From NCBI RefSeq assembly GCF_958450345.1, contig NC_088784.1, forward strand, positions 75,975,747 to 76,039,746: DNA of 64,000 nucleotides. Reading direction: 5' to 3'. The position numbers were made by a program, and so were the translations under genes. Positions 1-11,049 of this stretch are shown in pieces. How positions within the stretch are numbered: position 1 is the first letter of the stretch; each line of letters starts with the position of its first letter. The stretch comes from Calliphora vicina (taxonomy: Eukaryota > Arthropoda > Insecta > Diptera > Calliphoridae). A model generated the notes under the pieces. The model was given only the letters and a program-made list of their open reading frames with translations. It searched no databases and had not been told where the DNA came from.

Positions 1-552
1 AATATGAAATTAGGCGTCTATGGTCCCAAGTGAGTGAAAATTCAAGGCCATACTTCTTGGTACTTTTTCTTTGTTCTCATATGTACTTTTTTGAATTTAC
101 TATAATAACGGACCTAGAGTTTCCAAAAAACCGAAGAATTTCAAAACCGCGGTTTCGTTTTTTTCGGTTTTGTGATAATTTTTAAATATTAATTAATTGT
201 TATAGAAACAAAATTAGTTGATAATATAGGAAAGGCTATACAAATTTAAAATTCAAACTATGGTTTAGTGAGTGCGAATTCAAAAGTGATAATCAATGGT
301 ACTATTTGTTTATTGCAATGGTACTATTTTATAATAATAAACCTAAAAATTTAAAATTAGGCACACATGATTCTGAATGAATTTGAATTTACAAAAGGTG
401 ACTTTAGTGGTAACCTTCTTTTGCATTTTCTATAATAATGGACCCAGAAATATGAAATTAGACATTTACAATCAGATTCACAAAGGGAGACTTAATAGTA
501 AGTACTATTTCACTCTTCTAATTGGGGTGGCGAAGCGCACCGGGTCAGCTAG
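1..552 (+). mobile_element. Helitron-like element, 3' part
   Basis: The stretch ends with GCGAAGCGCACCGGGTCAG then CTAG (549-552) followed by T, the CTRR-T form expected of a Helitron 3' terminus. The same kind of end occurs inverted near 16603. The boundary is supported by homology: from 553 on, the sequence matches 57338 onward (CTCTTATARCTTAGGAGA), while 1-552 does not, so 552/553 is an insertion junction. Inside are degenerate repeats of a short block (tataataaYggacctag / aaatatgaaattaggc) near 1, 107, 333 and 432. No Rep/helicase coding is present. The 5' end lies outside the window. Confidence 0.5.
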
Positions 553-775
553 TCTCTTATAACTTAGGAGAAATTGGCATTTGAAGATTAAATTTTCAAC
601 ACTTTTGGATCCAAATATTTTCCGATTTTCTCCATTTTTCTTTTATTAGACTAACAACAAATGTATATGTCAAACAAAAAAGAATGGTTTAAAAATCGTG
701 ACAGACTTCAAAGTAATATGCATTTGAATTTAAAAATTTTAAAAGGCGATTTTTTTCATAATGTTTGTGAGAAAA
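553..775 (+). mobile_element. Fragment of the 56841-type TIR element
   Basis: This segment aligns by eye with 57338-57575 (shared blocks: CCAAATATTTTCCGATTT near 612, GACTAACAACA near 650, TATGCATTTGAATTTAAAAA near 717). It is an internal piece lacking both terminal repeats and is cut on the left by the Helitron-like junction at 552/553. Confidence 0.55.
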
Positions 776-1090
776 GCTGGCTGTCCATGTAAACCTTGTG
801 CACAGAGTACAGATCGTAATTTTGAAGATATTTCGATCAAATTTGATACATATTATTTTTTTGGCCCAGGGACCAAGCCTATTGAAACTGGCTGAAATCG
901 GTCCATTATTTAACCTAGACCCCATACAAATGTCCTTCCGAAATTAGACTTTATCGGTCATAATTGTTTAATTTATATATGTATCTCCCCAAATTGTGCT
1001 CCAAATAAGTTTTATATATACGAAATTCATGCCACCAAATTTTGTTTCGATCGGTCCATAATTAGTCATAGCTCCCATATATATTTCCAG
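776..1090 (-). mobile_element. mini-me/DINE-1-like family A fragment
   Basis: Inverted, diverged partial copy of the family seen complete at 15344-16087. It shares the blocks GGCTGTCCATGTAAACCTTG, GAAACTGGCTGAAATCGGTCC, and GATCGGTCCATAATTAGTCAT. Both termini are missing. Confidence 0.75.
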
Positions 1091-2830
1091 ATATATTTCC
1101 AAAAAAAAAGATGTTTTGCAAGAGCAGCCCAGTTTGGATCTTGAATTTATTAAACATTTGTATACTTGGACGTTTTAAATAAAGTTCGGGAAATCATTGA
1201 TTTTTGTCAATATTTTAAAATTTCATTTAAATTTATAGATAAATATTATATAGCGGAAATAACAATTTGTAACTCTCAGAATTTAAACCATTATTAGTAA
1301 ATATATGTTTCTATATACTTATGTGTAGCAACAACAACAACAAGTAGCTGCAAGGGTCCCACATTTAACCCTGAGATCAAAAGCATTCAATCTGCCGGAA
1401 CTTCCGTTGTGTATGGTTGGTTCGTTAATTGCCCTATCACTCTACAGCGACAACAAACCGTAGCAGCAAAATTCATATAGTTTTAAATTTTCATAAGACA
1501 ATTCTCATACTAAATGTAGAATTAACGATTATTTAATTCAATAATTTATAACTATGAGGAGGACATAAACACACAATAACACTGACAGACGACAGACACT
1601 TATGGACACCAACGAATCTATATGGGTCAATTTAAATGTTTGCGTGTGTTAATGTTAATGTTCTTATGTTTGTTATCAAATGTGAAACTATTAAAGTGTA
1701 ATAATTGCATTAAATGGTTGTGATGATTTTGTACGAAAACAAATCAAGACAATTGTCAAAGACAAAGACACCAGCAACAAAACATTCACTGTCTCAGCAA
1801 CAATGAAATAACTAGAAGCAACACACCAAAAATTAACAACAATAAGACACCACCACCACCAACAAGACAGCGACCACCGCACCAGCGCGTTCTTGTGGTT
1901 AAATAACGACGACAATTTAATTGACCTCTAAAGGTCAAAATGCCAAAAACTCAAACAATTCAGCACGTTGGAAACGAATTAACTACAATATCAAACAAAC
2001 AAACAAACAATCTAACCATCAACCAAACAAATGTTGTCAATCCATTAAATATTAAATGACAACTGAAATAAATTGCAATGTACAAATTAATTGTCATTGA
2101 AAATTAAACTCTTTAAGGTTAAAATGCAGTGCAATGGAAGAAACAGCTTAAGAAACTGTGAGACTACAAATGGGTTTAATCGAAAAGTCAGATGTTGTGC
2201 AGTTGTCAATACAACACTAGTTACTCACTCACTCCCTCACACACTCACTCACTGTGCATAGTGAGAACGAAACCGAAAGCAATCGTACACATAGAACAAA
2301 ATTAAGCCCTTTAATTGATTTAATTGAATTTTCAAATTGACGCTCCCCTAAAACAACTCTGAGAGTTTATAATTGTTTGATTTTATGTGCTGCACAGTGG
2401 TTTAGATGAAGTGTTTGTAAAATTCTAAGAACTGTAACAACTTGGTATCGTGTTATAGTGTTTACATGATCATGAATCGTTCAAGTTTCAAACTGCTTTC
2501 ATTTACTGAAGAATTTTTGCATTCGATGTTTCTCTGTGGTTTGAATTCCCGATTTGAATGATTCGTACATTCACACAAGTTCTCATGATTTGAATAATCC
2601 GCTGACTTTTCTAAACGAATGCCACTCCATTTGCTCTGGAGGTGTCATCGTGCCTTATATTGTGGGTATCAGTGTTATTGTAACTGGTGATCGATACGTA
2701 TCACGATCAAATTGGTGAATGGCAATTCCTAGTGGTAAGCAGCTGTTAAAAACAACAGCAAGATGGCATATCCCAATAAGATTCCCAGTCGAATTGAATT
2801 AGCTATATTCAAAAACTTTAACTTGGATTT
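1091..2830. other. Non-coding, short simple repeats
   Basis: I see no convincing gene. The stretch holds a (CAA)n run near 1328-1342, (CAAA)n near 1992-2010 and (ACTC)n-like sequence near 2223-2253, a pattern common in fly intergenic or intronic DNA. Open frames are short and low in complexity. Confidence 0.5.
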
Positions 2831-3020
2831 ACAGTGGTTGACAATACAGTGGAAACATACCTTGTTTCACACTATAATATTGCCACCGCCAAATTTGACA
2901 GTCTTTTTTTTGTGTACATAGAGTCTAGTCTCTTTCCCTTGGGTATTCTTAAATTCTAATTGGATTTCAGTCTCGACCCGAGGTTTTTTCTCAGGGCGAT
3001 TTAAACCAGGACCAGCTTCA
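2831..3020 (-). mobile_element. Tc1-like transposon remnant
   Basis: The left end, CAGTGGTTGACAATACAGTGG at about 2831 directly after TA, resembles a Tc1-family terminal inverted repeat. On the minus strand the adjoining frame reads TVKFGGGNIIV and then a stop, which matches the Tc1 transposase motif VK(F/H)GGG.(I/V)(M/I)VWG that lies between the second and third catalytic acidic residues. The copy is heavily deleted and is fused to mariner sequence near 3020-3060. The motif call is from known family consensus; the join is inferred. Confidence 0.45.
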
Positions 3021-3318
3021 TTTGCACTGCCGCTAACTTTTAGCTTTTTTTGAAACATTTTATTCAAAGTATTGGCCATTATTACCTATGACCTTTTCCC
3101 ATCTTTCGGGCAACATATGGATTCCGAGCCAAAATAACTACTCATATTTTGAGGCCAAGAACGAATCAAGCCAATTTCGGATACATTGTTTCAAAGTGAT
3201 GTGTATCCCAGAGAGAGCGTTATCCATCGATCGAAACAAATAGTATTCGAAGGGACAAGGTCTGGCCTATAAGTCGGGTGAGGCAAAACTTCGAAACCAC
3301 TTGATTCTAAATACTTTC
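3021..3318 (-). mobile_element. mariner 3' fragment
   Basis: Reverse-strand sequence matches the 3' part of the mariner at 9600-9860: GGTTTCGAAGTTTTGCCTCA (cf. GGGAAGTTTTACCTCACCCG), TCGATCG/CTCTCTGGGATACACATC, and GGGAAAAGGTCATAG. It covers the end of the transposase and the 3' untranslated part. It is non-functional. Confidence 0.7.
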
Positions 3319-4035
3319 TCACAGGATGGGTCCAAAAATGGGGATAGAGTGGGCGAAGTTGTCTACATTCCTGAATTTGGGATAAGAATGTCCTTTAAAC
3401 TCCCAAATGGATGTAGTATTCTTCAGGTCAATGTATCGGCCATTAGCAGAGCGGCCAACTGACACAGATGTAACAGGATATCTGGTAGAGATATTCATAT
3501 ACATATATACTGACAATAAAGCCGCAATCAAGTCAGGAATGCCGTGTATCCTTAAATGTGATGACGAGACATTCAACAGTTGTACTCACTTCGGTATGTG
3601 GACACCGGGATAACGAAGGCAATTGTGTTGCTGATAACTTGGCGGGAATAGGAGCCTCGATGTCGGAAGATAAAATAGACTTCATATGTGGGATTCCGCT
3701 GTCGACTTGTAAGCAGCGGATAAACATTACATATTACGAACTTGCGCAGACAAGGTGGGGTAATGAATCCACCTGTGCCATTACGAGGATGATATGGACT
3801 GCAACGCACGTCGTATCTACTTCGCATACAACGAATAAGACTTAGCAATATGGTGGCGATGATCATCACTTTGGGTTGCCTCACCGTGACATCTGCTGAA
3901 GTTGTCAGCATGAGGAGGAGGAAGGACCATCTTCTTTTGGAATCGTCCGGAACTGGGTGATCTACGTGCCAGGCTTTTAGGTTAGCTATTCTTTAGGAAT
4001 CTCTCCGGGTTATCTGAGAAAGAACTAACTAAGGC
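3319..4035 (+). mobile_element. Non-LTR retrotransposon RNase H fragment
   Basis: Broken frames spell an RNase H domain: QDGSKNGDRVG near 3325 (the DGS motif), YTDNKAAIKSG near 3508 (the central Asp), and CGHRDNEGNCVADNLAG near 3597 (the His...Asp block, HxxxxGNxxAD). Downstream residues CGIPLSxCxxxIxxxYYELAQTRW match the minus-strand copy near 30350-30440, so both are one family. RNase H at the C-terminal end of ORF2 is known from I-, R1- and LOA-type elements. Frameshifts and stops make this a dead copy. It abuts mariner at 3318. Confidence 0.7.
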
Positions 4036-4390
4036 ATAGACACCTTTATTAGGTAAAGTTGGTGGTTGATAAAACCGAACATGCAGATTGCACCTCATAG
4101 TGTCCCAGCAACTGTTTCATGATGGTCTGCATTATTTGAATTCCTTGAAGGTGAGAATTCTTTCTCTCCTCTTATTCCTCCAACTTCCACCTATATTTTA
4201 CGATTGCCAACATCACTCTTACCAATCGATTTCGCTCTTCATCTCTTTCTATTTTCTTTATCTTCTATTTTTCCACAGGTACAGCTCACTTGGGTAGATT
4301 GATCGTTCATGAGACGAAAAGTTTTGGACGGCTGCCTGAATACGCTAATAATACGAATAAGCTAATAGGTAATGCAACATGTGTCCTAGT
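4036..4390. other. No recognised feature
   Basis: Pyrimidine-rich low-complexity DNA (near 4150-4280) with no supported gene or repeat. Confidence 0.4.
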
Positions 4391-4935
4391 GTTGTCATGA
4401 TGGAATATTATGTCTGGCCACATATTCTGGGAGTTTTTCGAACAATACTCGTATACCAATCAGCGAATTACCTTAGCGCCATGAATATTTGGCTTTGGTG
4501 TCTATTCGGCTGGTTGGCCTGCCTTCACATACGATCGCCTACGCTTCAGTTATTGCATCGCAAGTAATGATTCGGTGCAAAACTGATTTTCTATAGCGTT
4601 CAAACATCATTTCGAACATGCAAAATCGTCTTTCAAGGTATCTCGGCTTCAATTTGTATGATGCCCATTTACCCTGCTTTTGGATGAATACCGCAGATCT
4701 CAAACATTTTGAAATTACTGCTTGAGTAGCTCCTAATGATTTTGCAAGCTTTTGTTGATTTTTACAACAATTTCATGGAGTAATGTCTCCAATTCTTGAT
4801 CTTATGTCTTCCGTGTCATAATCACCAATTCTGAAGAGCACAAACTATCTCTCGAACGTTGAAACCGATGGAACACATTCACCAAAAGCTTTGGTAAGCA
4901 AGCGATGTGCTTTAGCAGCAGTATTTATCAAATTG
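4391..4935 (-). mobile_element. mariner fragment
   Basis: The reverse strand matches the mariner at 7850-8330 and its relatives, including the CATCGCAAGTAATGATTCGGTGC block (reverse of the ITCDEKW region), the GGCTGGTTGGCC block (KPGQPAES), and the helix-turn-helix part near 4860-4920. In-frame stops and deletions show it is inactive. It abuts a mini-me-like element at about 4946. Confidence 0.75.
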
Positions 4936-4945
4936 TAGAAGTAAA

Positions 4946-5631
4946 CCAAAGCCCGACCATATAATACCCTACACTAAGTAAAAGAGCAAAAACATTTTTC
5001 TTTTAAAATTTCAAAAATTTATATTTTTGAGTGATTTTCCGAAGTGGGCCTTATATGGGGGCTATGACCAATTATGGACCGATCACCATGAAATTATGTC
5101 GTATGATTTATGTCTATATGAAAGTTTACTATGTTAAATTTTGTGAGTATACCAACATTTTTAAGCGATTTATGCACGTTAAAGTGATTTTCGGAAGCGG
5201 GTCTATATGGGAGCTATGACTAATTATGGACCGATCGTAACAAAACTTGGTGACATGAATTTTGTATATATAAAACTTATTTGGAGCACAATTTGTGGAG
5301 ATACATTTATAAATTAAACATTTATGACCGATAAAGTCCAATTTCGGAAGAACATTTATATGGGGGCTAGGTGAAATAATGGACCGATTTCAGCCAGTTT
5401 ATGTACCAAATTTGATTGAAATATCTTCAAAATTGTGATCTGTACTCTGCGTAAGGTTTACATGGACAGCCAACCATCCAGCCAACCAGACGGACGGACG
5501 GACATTGTTTAATCGACTCAGAAAGTCGATCGGTATACTTTAAGGTGGGTGTTAGACTAATATTTTTGGGCGTTACAAACATCTGCACAAATGCATTATA
5601 CCCTCCCCACTATGGTGGTGTATGGTATAAA
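4946..5631 (+). mobile_element. mini-me/DINE-1-like element, family A copy 1
   Basis: Nearly full copy of a family found four times in the window. It begins within the terminal hairpin (AAAGCCCGACCATATAATACCC), carries the conserved body with the GGACGGACGGACATTG tetranucleotide run near 5490, and ends CACTATGGTGGTGTATGGTATAA. The inverted ATACCCTACAC / GTGTAGGGTAT blocks near each end are subterminal inverted repeats. Mini-me and DINE-1 elements (Helentron-derived, non-autonomous) are known to share a (GTCY)n core and such ends. No protein is encoded. Confidence 0.8.
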
Positions 5632-7237
5632 TACTAGATCATCACTATCTCCTTGCTATCAATTGTGGGTCAAAGACTCCTTAGAAGAATGTAAAGCTTA
5701 GACCTACACAGATTATCTTAATCATGAACACTTTTTGTTGGATATCGCTGTGGCAATAACTACACTACAGGGTAGTTAAAAGGTGCGCAAAAACCTTCCA
5801 TGTTTTTTAAGAATTCCTAAGATTTCTTTTGAGTACTAATTGTACCACTGTATAATTTGATGAAAAAAACGTGCAATATTCATGTTAATTGTCTGTGAAA
5901 TAAACATAAATCACTTTTCTGTTTTTAAACAAAAATGTCCATACAATTGATTCGGTACTAAAAGACAAGTTCTCAATATGGCTCGATAAGATTCACGCTG
6001 TATGTACGACGCTCGAACAAGTATCGGCTTCATTTGTTGGGGCAAACAAGTTGAGTTGATCATCGAATTTATGACACTGACATGTTCACACAATTTCGTG
6101 GGTTCTCATCTTTTTAGCGTTTCTTATTTACGATGCCAGTGAATTGTTGTGTCAAACTGAAAAAAAAACATCATTCTTCATCATTCGTTTGATACAATTG
6201 TAAGTGAAAATATAGATGGATTGAAAATGATGAGCAAATTGTGAAGGGAGTTGTCATCATCATCATCCTGTTCATCATTGTTTCAAATTGATAAAAATCT
6301 TGAAGTCTCTATCAAGTGCAACCAAAAATCCCAAAAATAAAAACAAGAACATGAAAAAATACAAATGAAATACACCGACAAGTTGTTTTTGGTTGGCGAT
6401 GATGATGATGATGATTGTGCGTTTTTCATTTAAGTTCTTCTCGATTCGGTTGTGTCCATGCTAACGACTGTTCTACTGTTCTCCTCAGTGTCTGGGAACC
6501 TTCTTCCAACGTTTGCTACAATTGTATTCTTCTCACTCATATTTTTGTGAAGGAGACTAACTGGTGTCTATTGTTTTGTATCTGTTAAAGTGTTGTGCCC
6601 TCATTCATGTAGACATTTTCGTTTTATTCAATTTTATTTGAATTTTTTTTTTTGTTCTGTTTCATTTCATTTAAAATTTTTTTTACGTTTGCGACAATTG
6701 TTCTTAGTGAAAACAAAAAAATGGAAAGAGTAAAGAAAAAAACTTTGATTTAAATATATCGGCAGTTTGGTCATTCCTTGCTTAGTTTATAGCTACTGGT
6801 ACTTGCTGACTACTTTAAATACAAAATTTAGCTTTAAATCTCATTTACACTCGTAGAGAAATGTTGGTTAGGAATTTTGTCATCATTTAGATTTGTAGTA
6901 TTCCTCTGATCATACTAAATAACTGTCTTAAGCTTCTCATCTGTAAAAGCGGCACAACTTTTGAAATAAACCATTAACATACCATTTAAAAATTTCCTTT
7001 GGTTTGAGTTATAGTACATTCGGAATACTCATGGTGTTTTCGTTTCACCGTTTTTATCCAGATATCAGATATCATTTGACAAATTTTTACGGACAGGACC
7101 TTGGCATGGTTTTGAAATTTAGTAAATTGAGCTGCAGACTCAACTTCATGGAATCGGAAAAGACAAACGATAACCTCATACAGAAAATTGTAAACTAAAA
7201 CTTTATAGCCTATTCCAAAAGGAGATCAAGTTAAGAA
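5632..7237. other. Mostly unique non-coding DNA
   Basis: No gene or repeat I can support. A (GAT)n run lies at about 6398-6416, with (ATC)n nearby at about 6253-6265. Small open frames show no recognisable domains. Confidence 0.4.
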
Positions 7238-7574
7238 ATGGTTCTAAAGTTTACAATTCTTGTGTTTGAGGTCATCATTTGGTTACTTATTGTGAGTATA
7301 TCACAAACAGTATCACTTGAGGCCTTGGATCCACAGTTTAGATACATTTATACCTATTGCTACTGGATTTGGCGATTCGTCAATGAGACTTCCTGTGGTC
7401 ATTGTAAGTTTCTACTCTAATACAAAGCCAATACATCCTGTGATTCATGGGAGAACGGTATATCCACCTAGTAGTAATGGATTAGCAGTCTCAAGATTTC
7501 GTTCGATTCGCCCGTTTCTGGAATCTTTCTACGTACCACAGCTCTACAGTCGATATCCTGAATATATATTTTAG
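7238..7574 (+). pseudogene. Possible remnant of a small secreted protein
   Basis: An ATG at 7238 opens a frame whose first 26 residues (MVLKFTILVFEVIIWLLIVS...) look like a signal peptide. Around 7292-7317 the coding-like signal passes to another frame, which stays open to a stop at 7572-7574 and ends ...QLYSRYPEYIF. A GTGAGT donor at 7292 and an acceptor at 7310 would join the frames, but a 19-bp intron is too short, so a frameshift is more likely. I recognise no family. The opposite strand near 7580-7660 also has an open stretch (AAQDSDIEIVQPSSS), so the true strand is uncertain. Confidence 0.2.
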
Positions 7575-7686
7575 TCTCAGCGGCTTCTTGTTGAATCAGA
7601 AGAAGAAGGTTGAACAATTTCAATGTCACTGTCTTGAGCTGCTGAGAGAGCTATTTCGCATTATGGGATTCGCAGACTTCAATGAG

Positions 7687-9902
7687 CTGTATGACTGAAT
7701 TTTTCAATTTGTTTCAATTATGAATGTTAATTAATCGAGACTTTAAAATCATGAACTGGAGACTCTATCATTAGTTGTAGCGACTGGGCGATGAATCCGG
7801 AGGTCATTCTAGAACAGTTTATATCCCGCTCTTATGGTAAAGCTTATGGTGAATGTGTATTATCGGTTGCAACGTTCCAGAGATGGTTTGTTCGGTTCAG
7901 AAATGGTGATTTTGACACGGAAGACAAAGATAGCCCAGGCCAGCTGAACAAGTTTGAAGACCAAGAACTGGAGGCTTTATTACTCCATGATGATTGTTGT
8001 AAAACTCAACAAGAGCTTGCAAAATCTTTGAGAACTACCTTACGAATTGAAGTCGAGAGACCTTGAAAGACTATTTTGCATGTCCTAAATGGTCCTTGAA
8101 CGCTATAAAGAAAATCCTTTTTGCACCGAATTATTACTTGCGATGAAAAATGGATCTATTACTATAACCCGAAGCATAAGAGATCGTATGTAAAGCCCGG
8201 CCAACCAGCCGAATCGACATCAAAGACAAATATCCATGGCACTAAGGCAATGCTCTATATTTGGTGGCAGCAAAAAGTCCTATCTATTAGTAGCTGATGA
8301 ATTCTGACCAGACCATCACTGGAAACTAGGGTATTCATTCGACTAATGATCGTTCGATTAATCGAATAATTTCTTACGAATAATTATTCGAACAATTTAA
8401 AAATGGCCATTTTCGAATAACGAATAATTCGAACAATCGAATAAAACGAATAAATGTTCATTATTTTTAAATTTATAAAATTGCTTAAAAGTTTTCATAA
8501 TTTCAAATTTAAATAAGTAATAATAACTCACAAAAATTGTACTGTTTCTGAAATTCGACAAATAACTAAAGGCAAAGGGACTTTCGATCAATGTAGATGA
8601 GTGTTCCGATAGCTCCTTCTATAAATATATAAATATTACTGCAAGAAGTTACAATTCTAAAAACAAATTTTTCAAAATTTTTAACTTAGGACTTGAACCA
8701 ATGAAAATAAAAGATACGGAATAAAATATTTGTTATTTAGCTGGCAAAATATTAGAAGAATCGCAATTAATAATCAAAATTTTAACTTAGATTAAAGTGG
8801 AGTTCAATGCGATGAAGAATGTGATTTTGATACGGTCGTCGAAAGTGATATTGAGGATTACATTTATAATGATTACATTGAAATAGATGAAGGCCATGAT
8901 CTTAAAATATATGTATATAAGTGATGTTATTAACCGCGTACGTAAGTGTTGCAAAATATTTAATAAATCGAATGATAAACACAAATATTGCAAACTAACG
9001 TTTTGTTGAAAGAAAAGCATGGAGTTCGTCTTATACATGATTTTGAACATCTTTGTCTAACATGGTAATAAACTTTTTGCGTATTTGTAAATGCGTCAAT
9101 CATACACTCAAATTAGCCACGTTCACTGACAATGATATCAAAGTTCTTAATACGTTTATATTGTATAAATCGTAGCTCCAAAACGGAAACTAAAGGGTTT
9201 GCTATTAATTTTTTTTTGTAGATTGTTCGGGGGTTAATCTGATCAGCATATTTCTGTTGAAAATTTAATGATGGACTTTGTTTTGGAATGTTTTTTAACA
9301 ATATAATATTATTCTTTACTTTTTTTAAAAAAAATTTAATTATTCGAATAATTCGATTAATTTTAAACGTGTGATCGAATTATTCGAACAAGTTAAAATC
9401 TGTTATCGAATTATTCGTTTTATTCAAACAAGAGAAAAATCGAATAATTCGAATACCCTACTGGAAACCCGTATCGAACGCAACTGATTCGTTTGAAGCG
9501 AGCATTGGCCGAATAACGCCCAGAATATGCGGTCAGATATGAAACTGTAATATTCCATAATGACAACACTCGGGCACATGTTGCAATACCTTTTGAAAAC
9601 TATTTAAAAAGAAGTGGTTGGGAAGTTTTACCTCACCCGCTTTATAGTCCAGACTATTATTTGTTTTAATCGATGCAGCACGCTCTGTCTGGGATACGCT
9701 TCACTTCAGTACAGAGTATCCGAAATTGGCTTGATTTTTTTCTTGACCTCAAAAGATGAGCAGTTATTTGGATCGGAATCCAAATGTTGCCAGAAAGATG
9801 GGAAAAGGTCATAGCTAAAACTGAGTAAAATTATATTGTACAAATGTTTCAAAATAAAAGCTAAACAATTTTAAAAAATTCCGCATTTTTAAGTCATACA
9901 CC
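7687..9902 (+). mobile_element. mariner element, split by a hAT-like insertion
   Basis: This is the most complete mariner here. The start at 7791 gives MNPEVILEQFISRSYGKAYG, followed by the helix-turn-helix region, but the frame breaks by 8066. Catalytic-region blocks follow in other frames: ITCDEKW (first Asp) near 8130, then KPGQPAES near 8195. After the insertion come FHNDNTRAHVA (second Asp) near 9555 and HPLYSPDYYLF (third Asp region, with about four residues missing) near 9640. The 3' end at 9902 has AAGTCATACACC; a weak inverted match (GTATGACT) near 7689 suggests the 5' end. Stops and frameshifts make it inactive. Mariner transposases cut and paste at TA using a DD34D triad. Confidence 0.8.
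8327..9460 (+). mobile_element. hAT-like element, TAGGGTATTC family, copy 1
   Basis: It starts TAGGGTATTC and ends GAATACCCTA, flanked by a perfect 8-bp duplication CTGGAAAC (8319-8326 and 9461-9468) inside the mariner. The subterminal regions are full of TTCGAATAAT-type repeats. Inside, near 8800-9060 on the + strand, a decayed transposase reads an acidic stretch, then SDVINRVRKCCKIFNKSNDK and, in another frame, EKHGVRLIHD. This matches the hAT core pattern (KVRKIVKxFxxS...HGxxLxxDCxTRW). It is 1134 bp, too short and broken to be autonomous. Confidence 0.88.
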
Positions 9903-10399
9903 AAAATAAATTCCAGCTTTCTAGAAATTGTTACATTTAATTTTGATTAATATTGAACCACACAACTGAACATTAACTTTTGATCGAAATTCTTGAGACT
10001 TAGGGGTAAACTAGATGAGCTAATATCTCACATAGATTTATTTATGGATTTTTCATGTGAAGTGCCCGCTGGACAATCCAAGGTTCTTATATTTTGGAGT
10101 TAAATAAGTTTTGTTTATAAACGAACTTGAGTCGATTAATGTCGTTTCTATATGTGAAAGTAATATCACTAGAGTTCCAAGTTATTCAGATCTGTTAGTT
10201 TTTAATGATACTGATTGAATTTAATTGAATTTTAAATTAACTTCAACATTAGTTTCATACTTAAAAAATTAATTAATTTGACAATACTTGTTACCAATCG
10301 TTTTGTATAGTATCTGAAAGCCTCCTCGGTAGTAACTATGGAATCAAACTAATTTTTGAATACGTTAGAATCCAGAAAATATATTTAGTAACAATTGTG
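9903..10399. other. No recognised feature
   Basis: AT-rich DNA with no supported coding or repeat structure. Confidence 0.4.
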
Positions 10400-10960
10400 T
10401 CTCAGAATCGTCAAACATCGTCCTTGACGATATTGTCTTTGACGATTTATGTAATGGTAGGGTCACACATGACAAATATTTGACGAAAAAGACGTAACCA
10501 CTAAATAAAATACATTTGCATTCCTTTATTTATTTCAAAAACTTATTTTACTTAGTATGGTTTAAAACAAAAAAAATTAGTTTTGTTTTATTTGATGCTG
10601 TTTGATCTTACAAAACACTTGTCGTGTGTGACCCTACCTTAAGACATGTCTTATATCAAAGGCAATAGATGACAAGATGAGCGACAATGTATTGAATGAT
10701 GACGAAAAATTGAGCGACATTGTCTTGATTGTGGTCTTCTGTTAACTTATATGCGAACTTTTCATTGTTGTTGTGTAAACGACAAACTGAGCTGTTTTAG
10801 TCGTCCTCGATTTTCGCGACATTTGTTCGAAAAAGTCTTTGACGATTTGTTCTGGTTTTCCATCATATGTCGTCGAAGAATATACATTATCGTGAACCTT
10901 TCATTGATGATGTCTTGAAGACTGGGAGCATTTGTCGCAAAGTGTTACAATACTAATCAA
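10400..10960. repeat. Cluster of GACGAT-type repeats with inverted-repeat core
   Basis: Short blocks related to GTCTTTGACGATTT recur near 10400-10450 and 10835-10860. Between them, 10456-10640 is bounded by the inverted repeats GGTAGGGTCACACATGAC (10456) and GTCGTGTGTGACCCTACC (to about 10639). I find no clear target duplication. This looks like a non-autonomous DNA element, possibly a small element nested in or next to a larger one. Confidence 0.4.
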
Positions 10961-11049
10961 CAATATTATCCCTTCAAGGGATAAAGAATTTACATGCCAG
11001 GATAATGTAGCATGAAGGACAGGTTATGGTTTTGTATATGGGCGACCTT

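Noticed and set aside
5031..5341. Repeated small frames (MIFGSGPYMGAMTNYGP type) seen near 5031, 15446, 25976 and 61554
   Set aside because: They are chance frames in family A mini-me-like elements, conserved only because the element is repeated.
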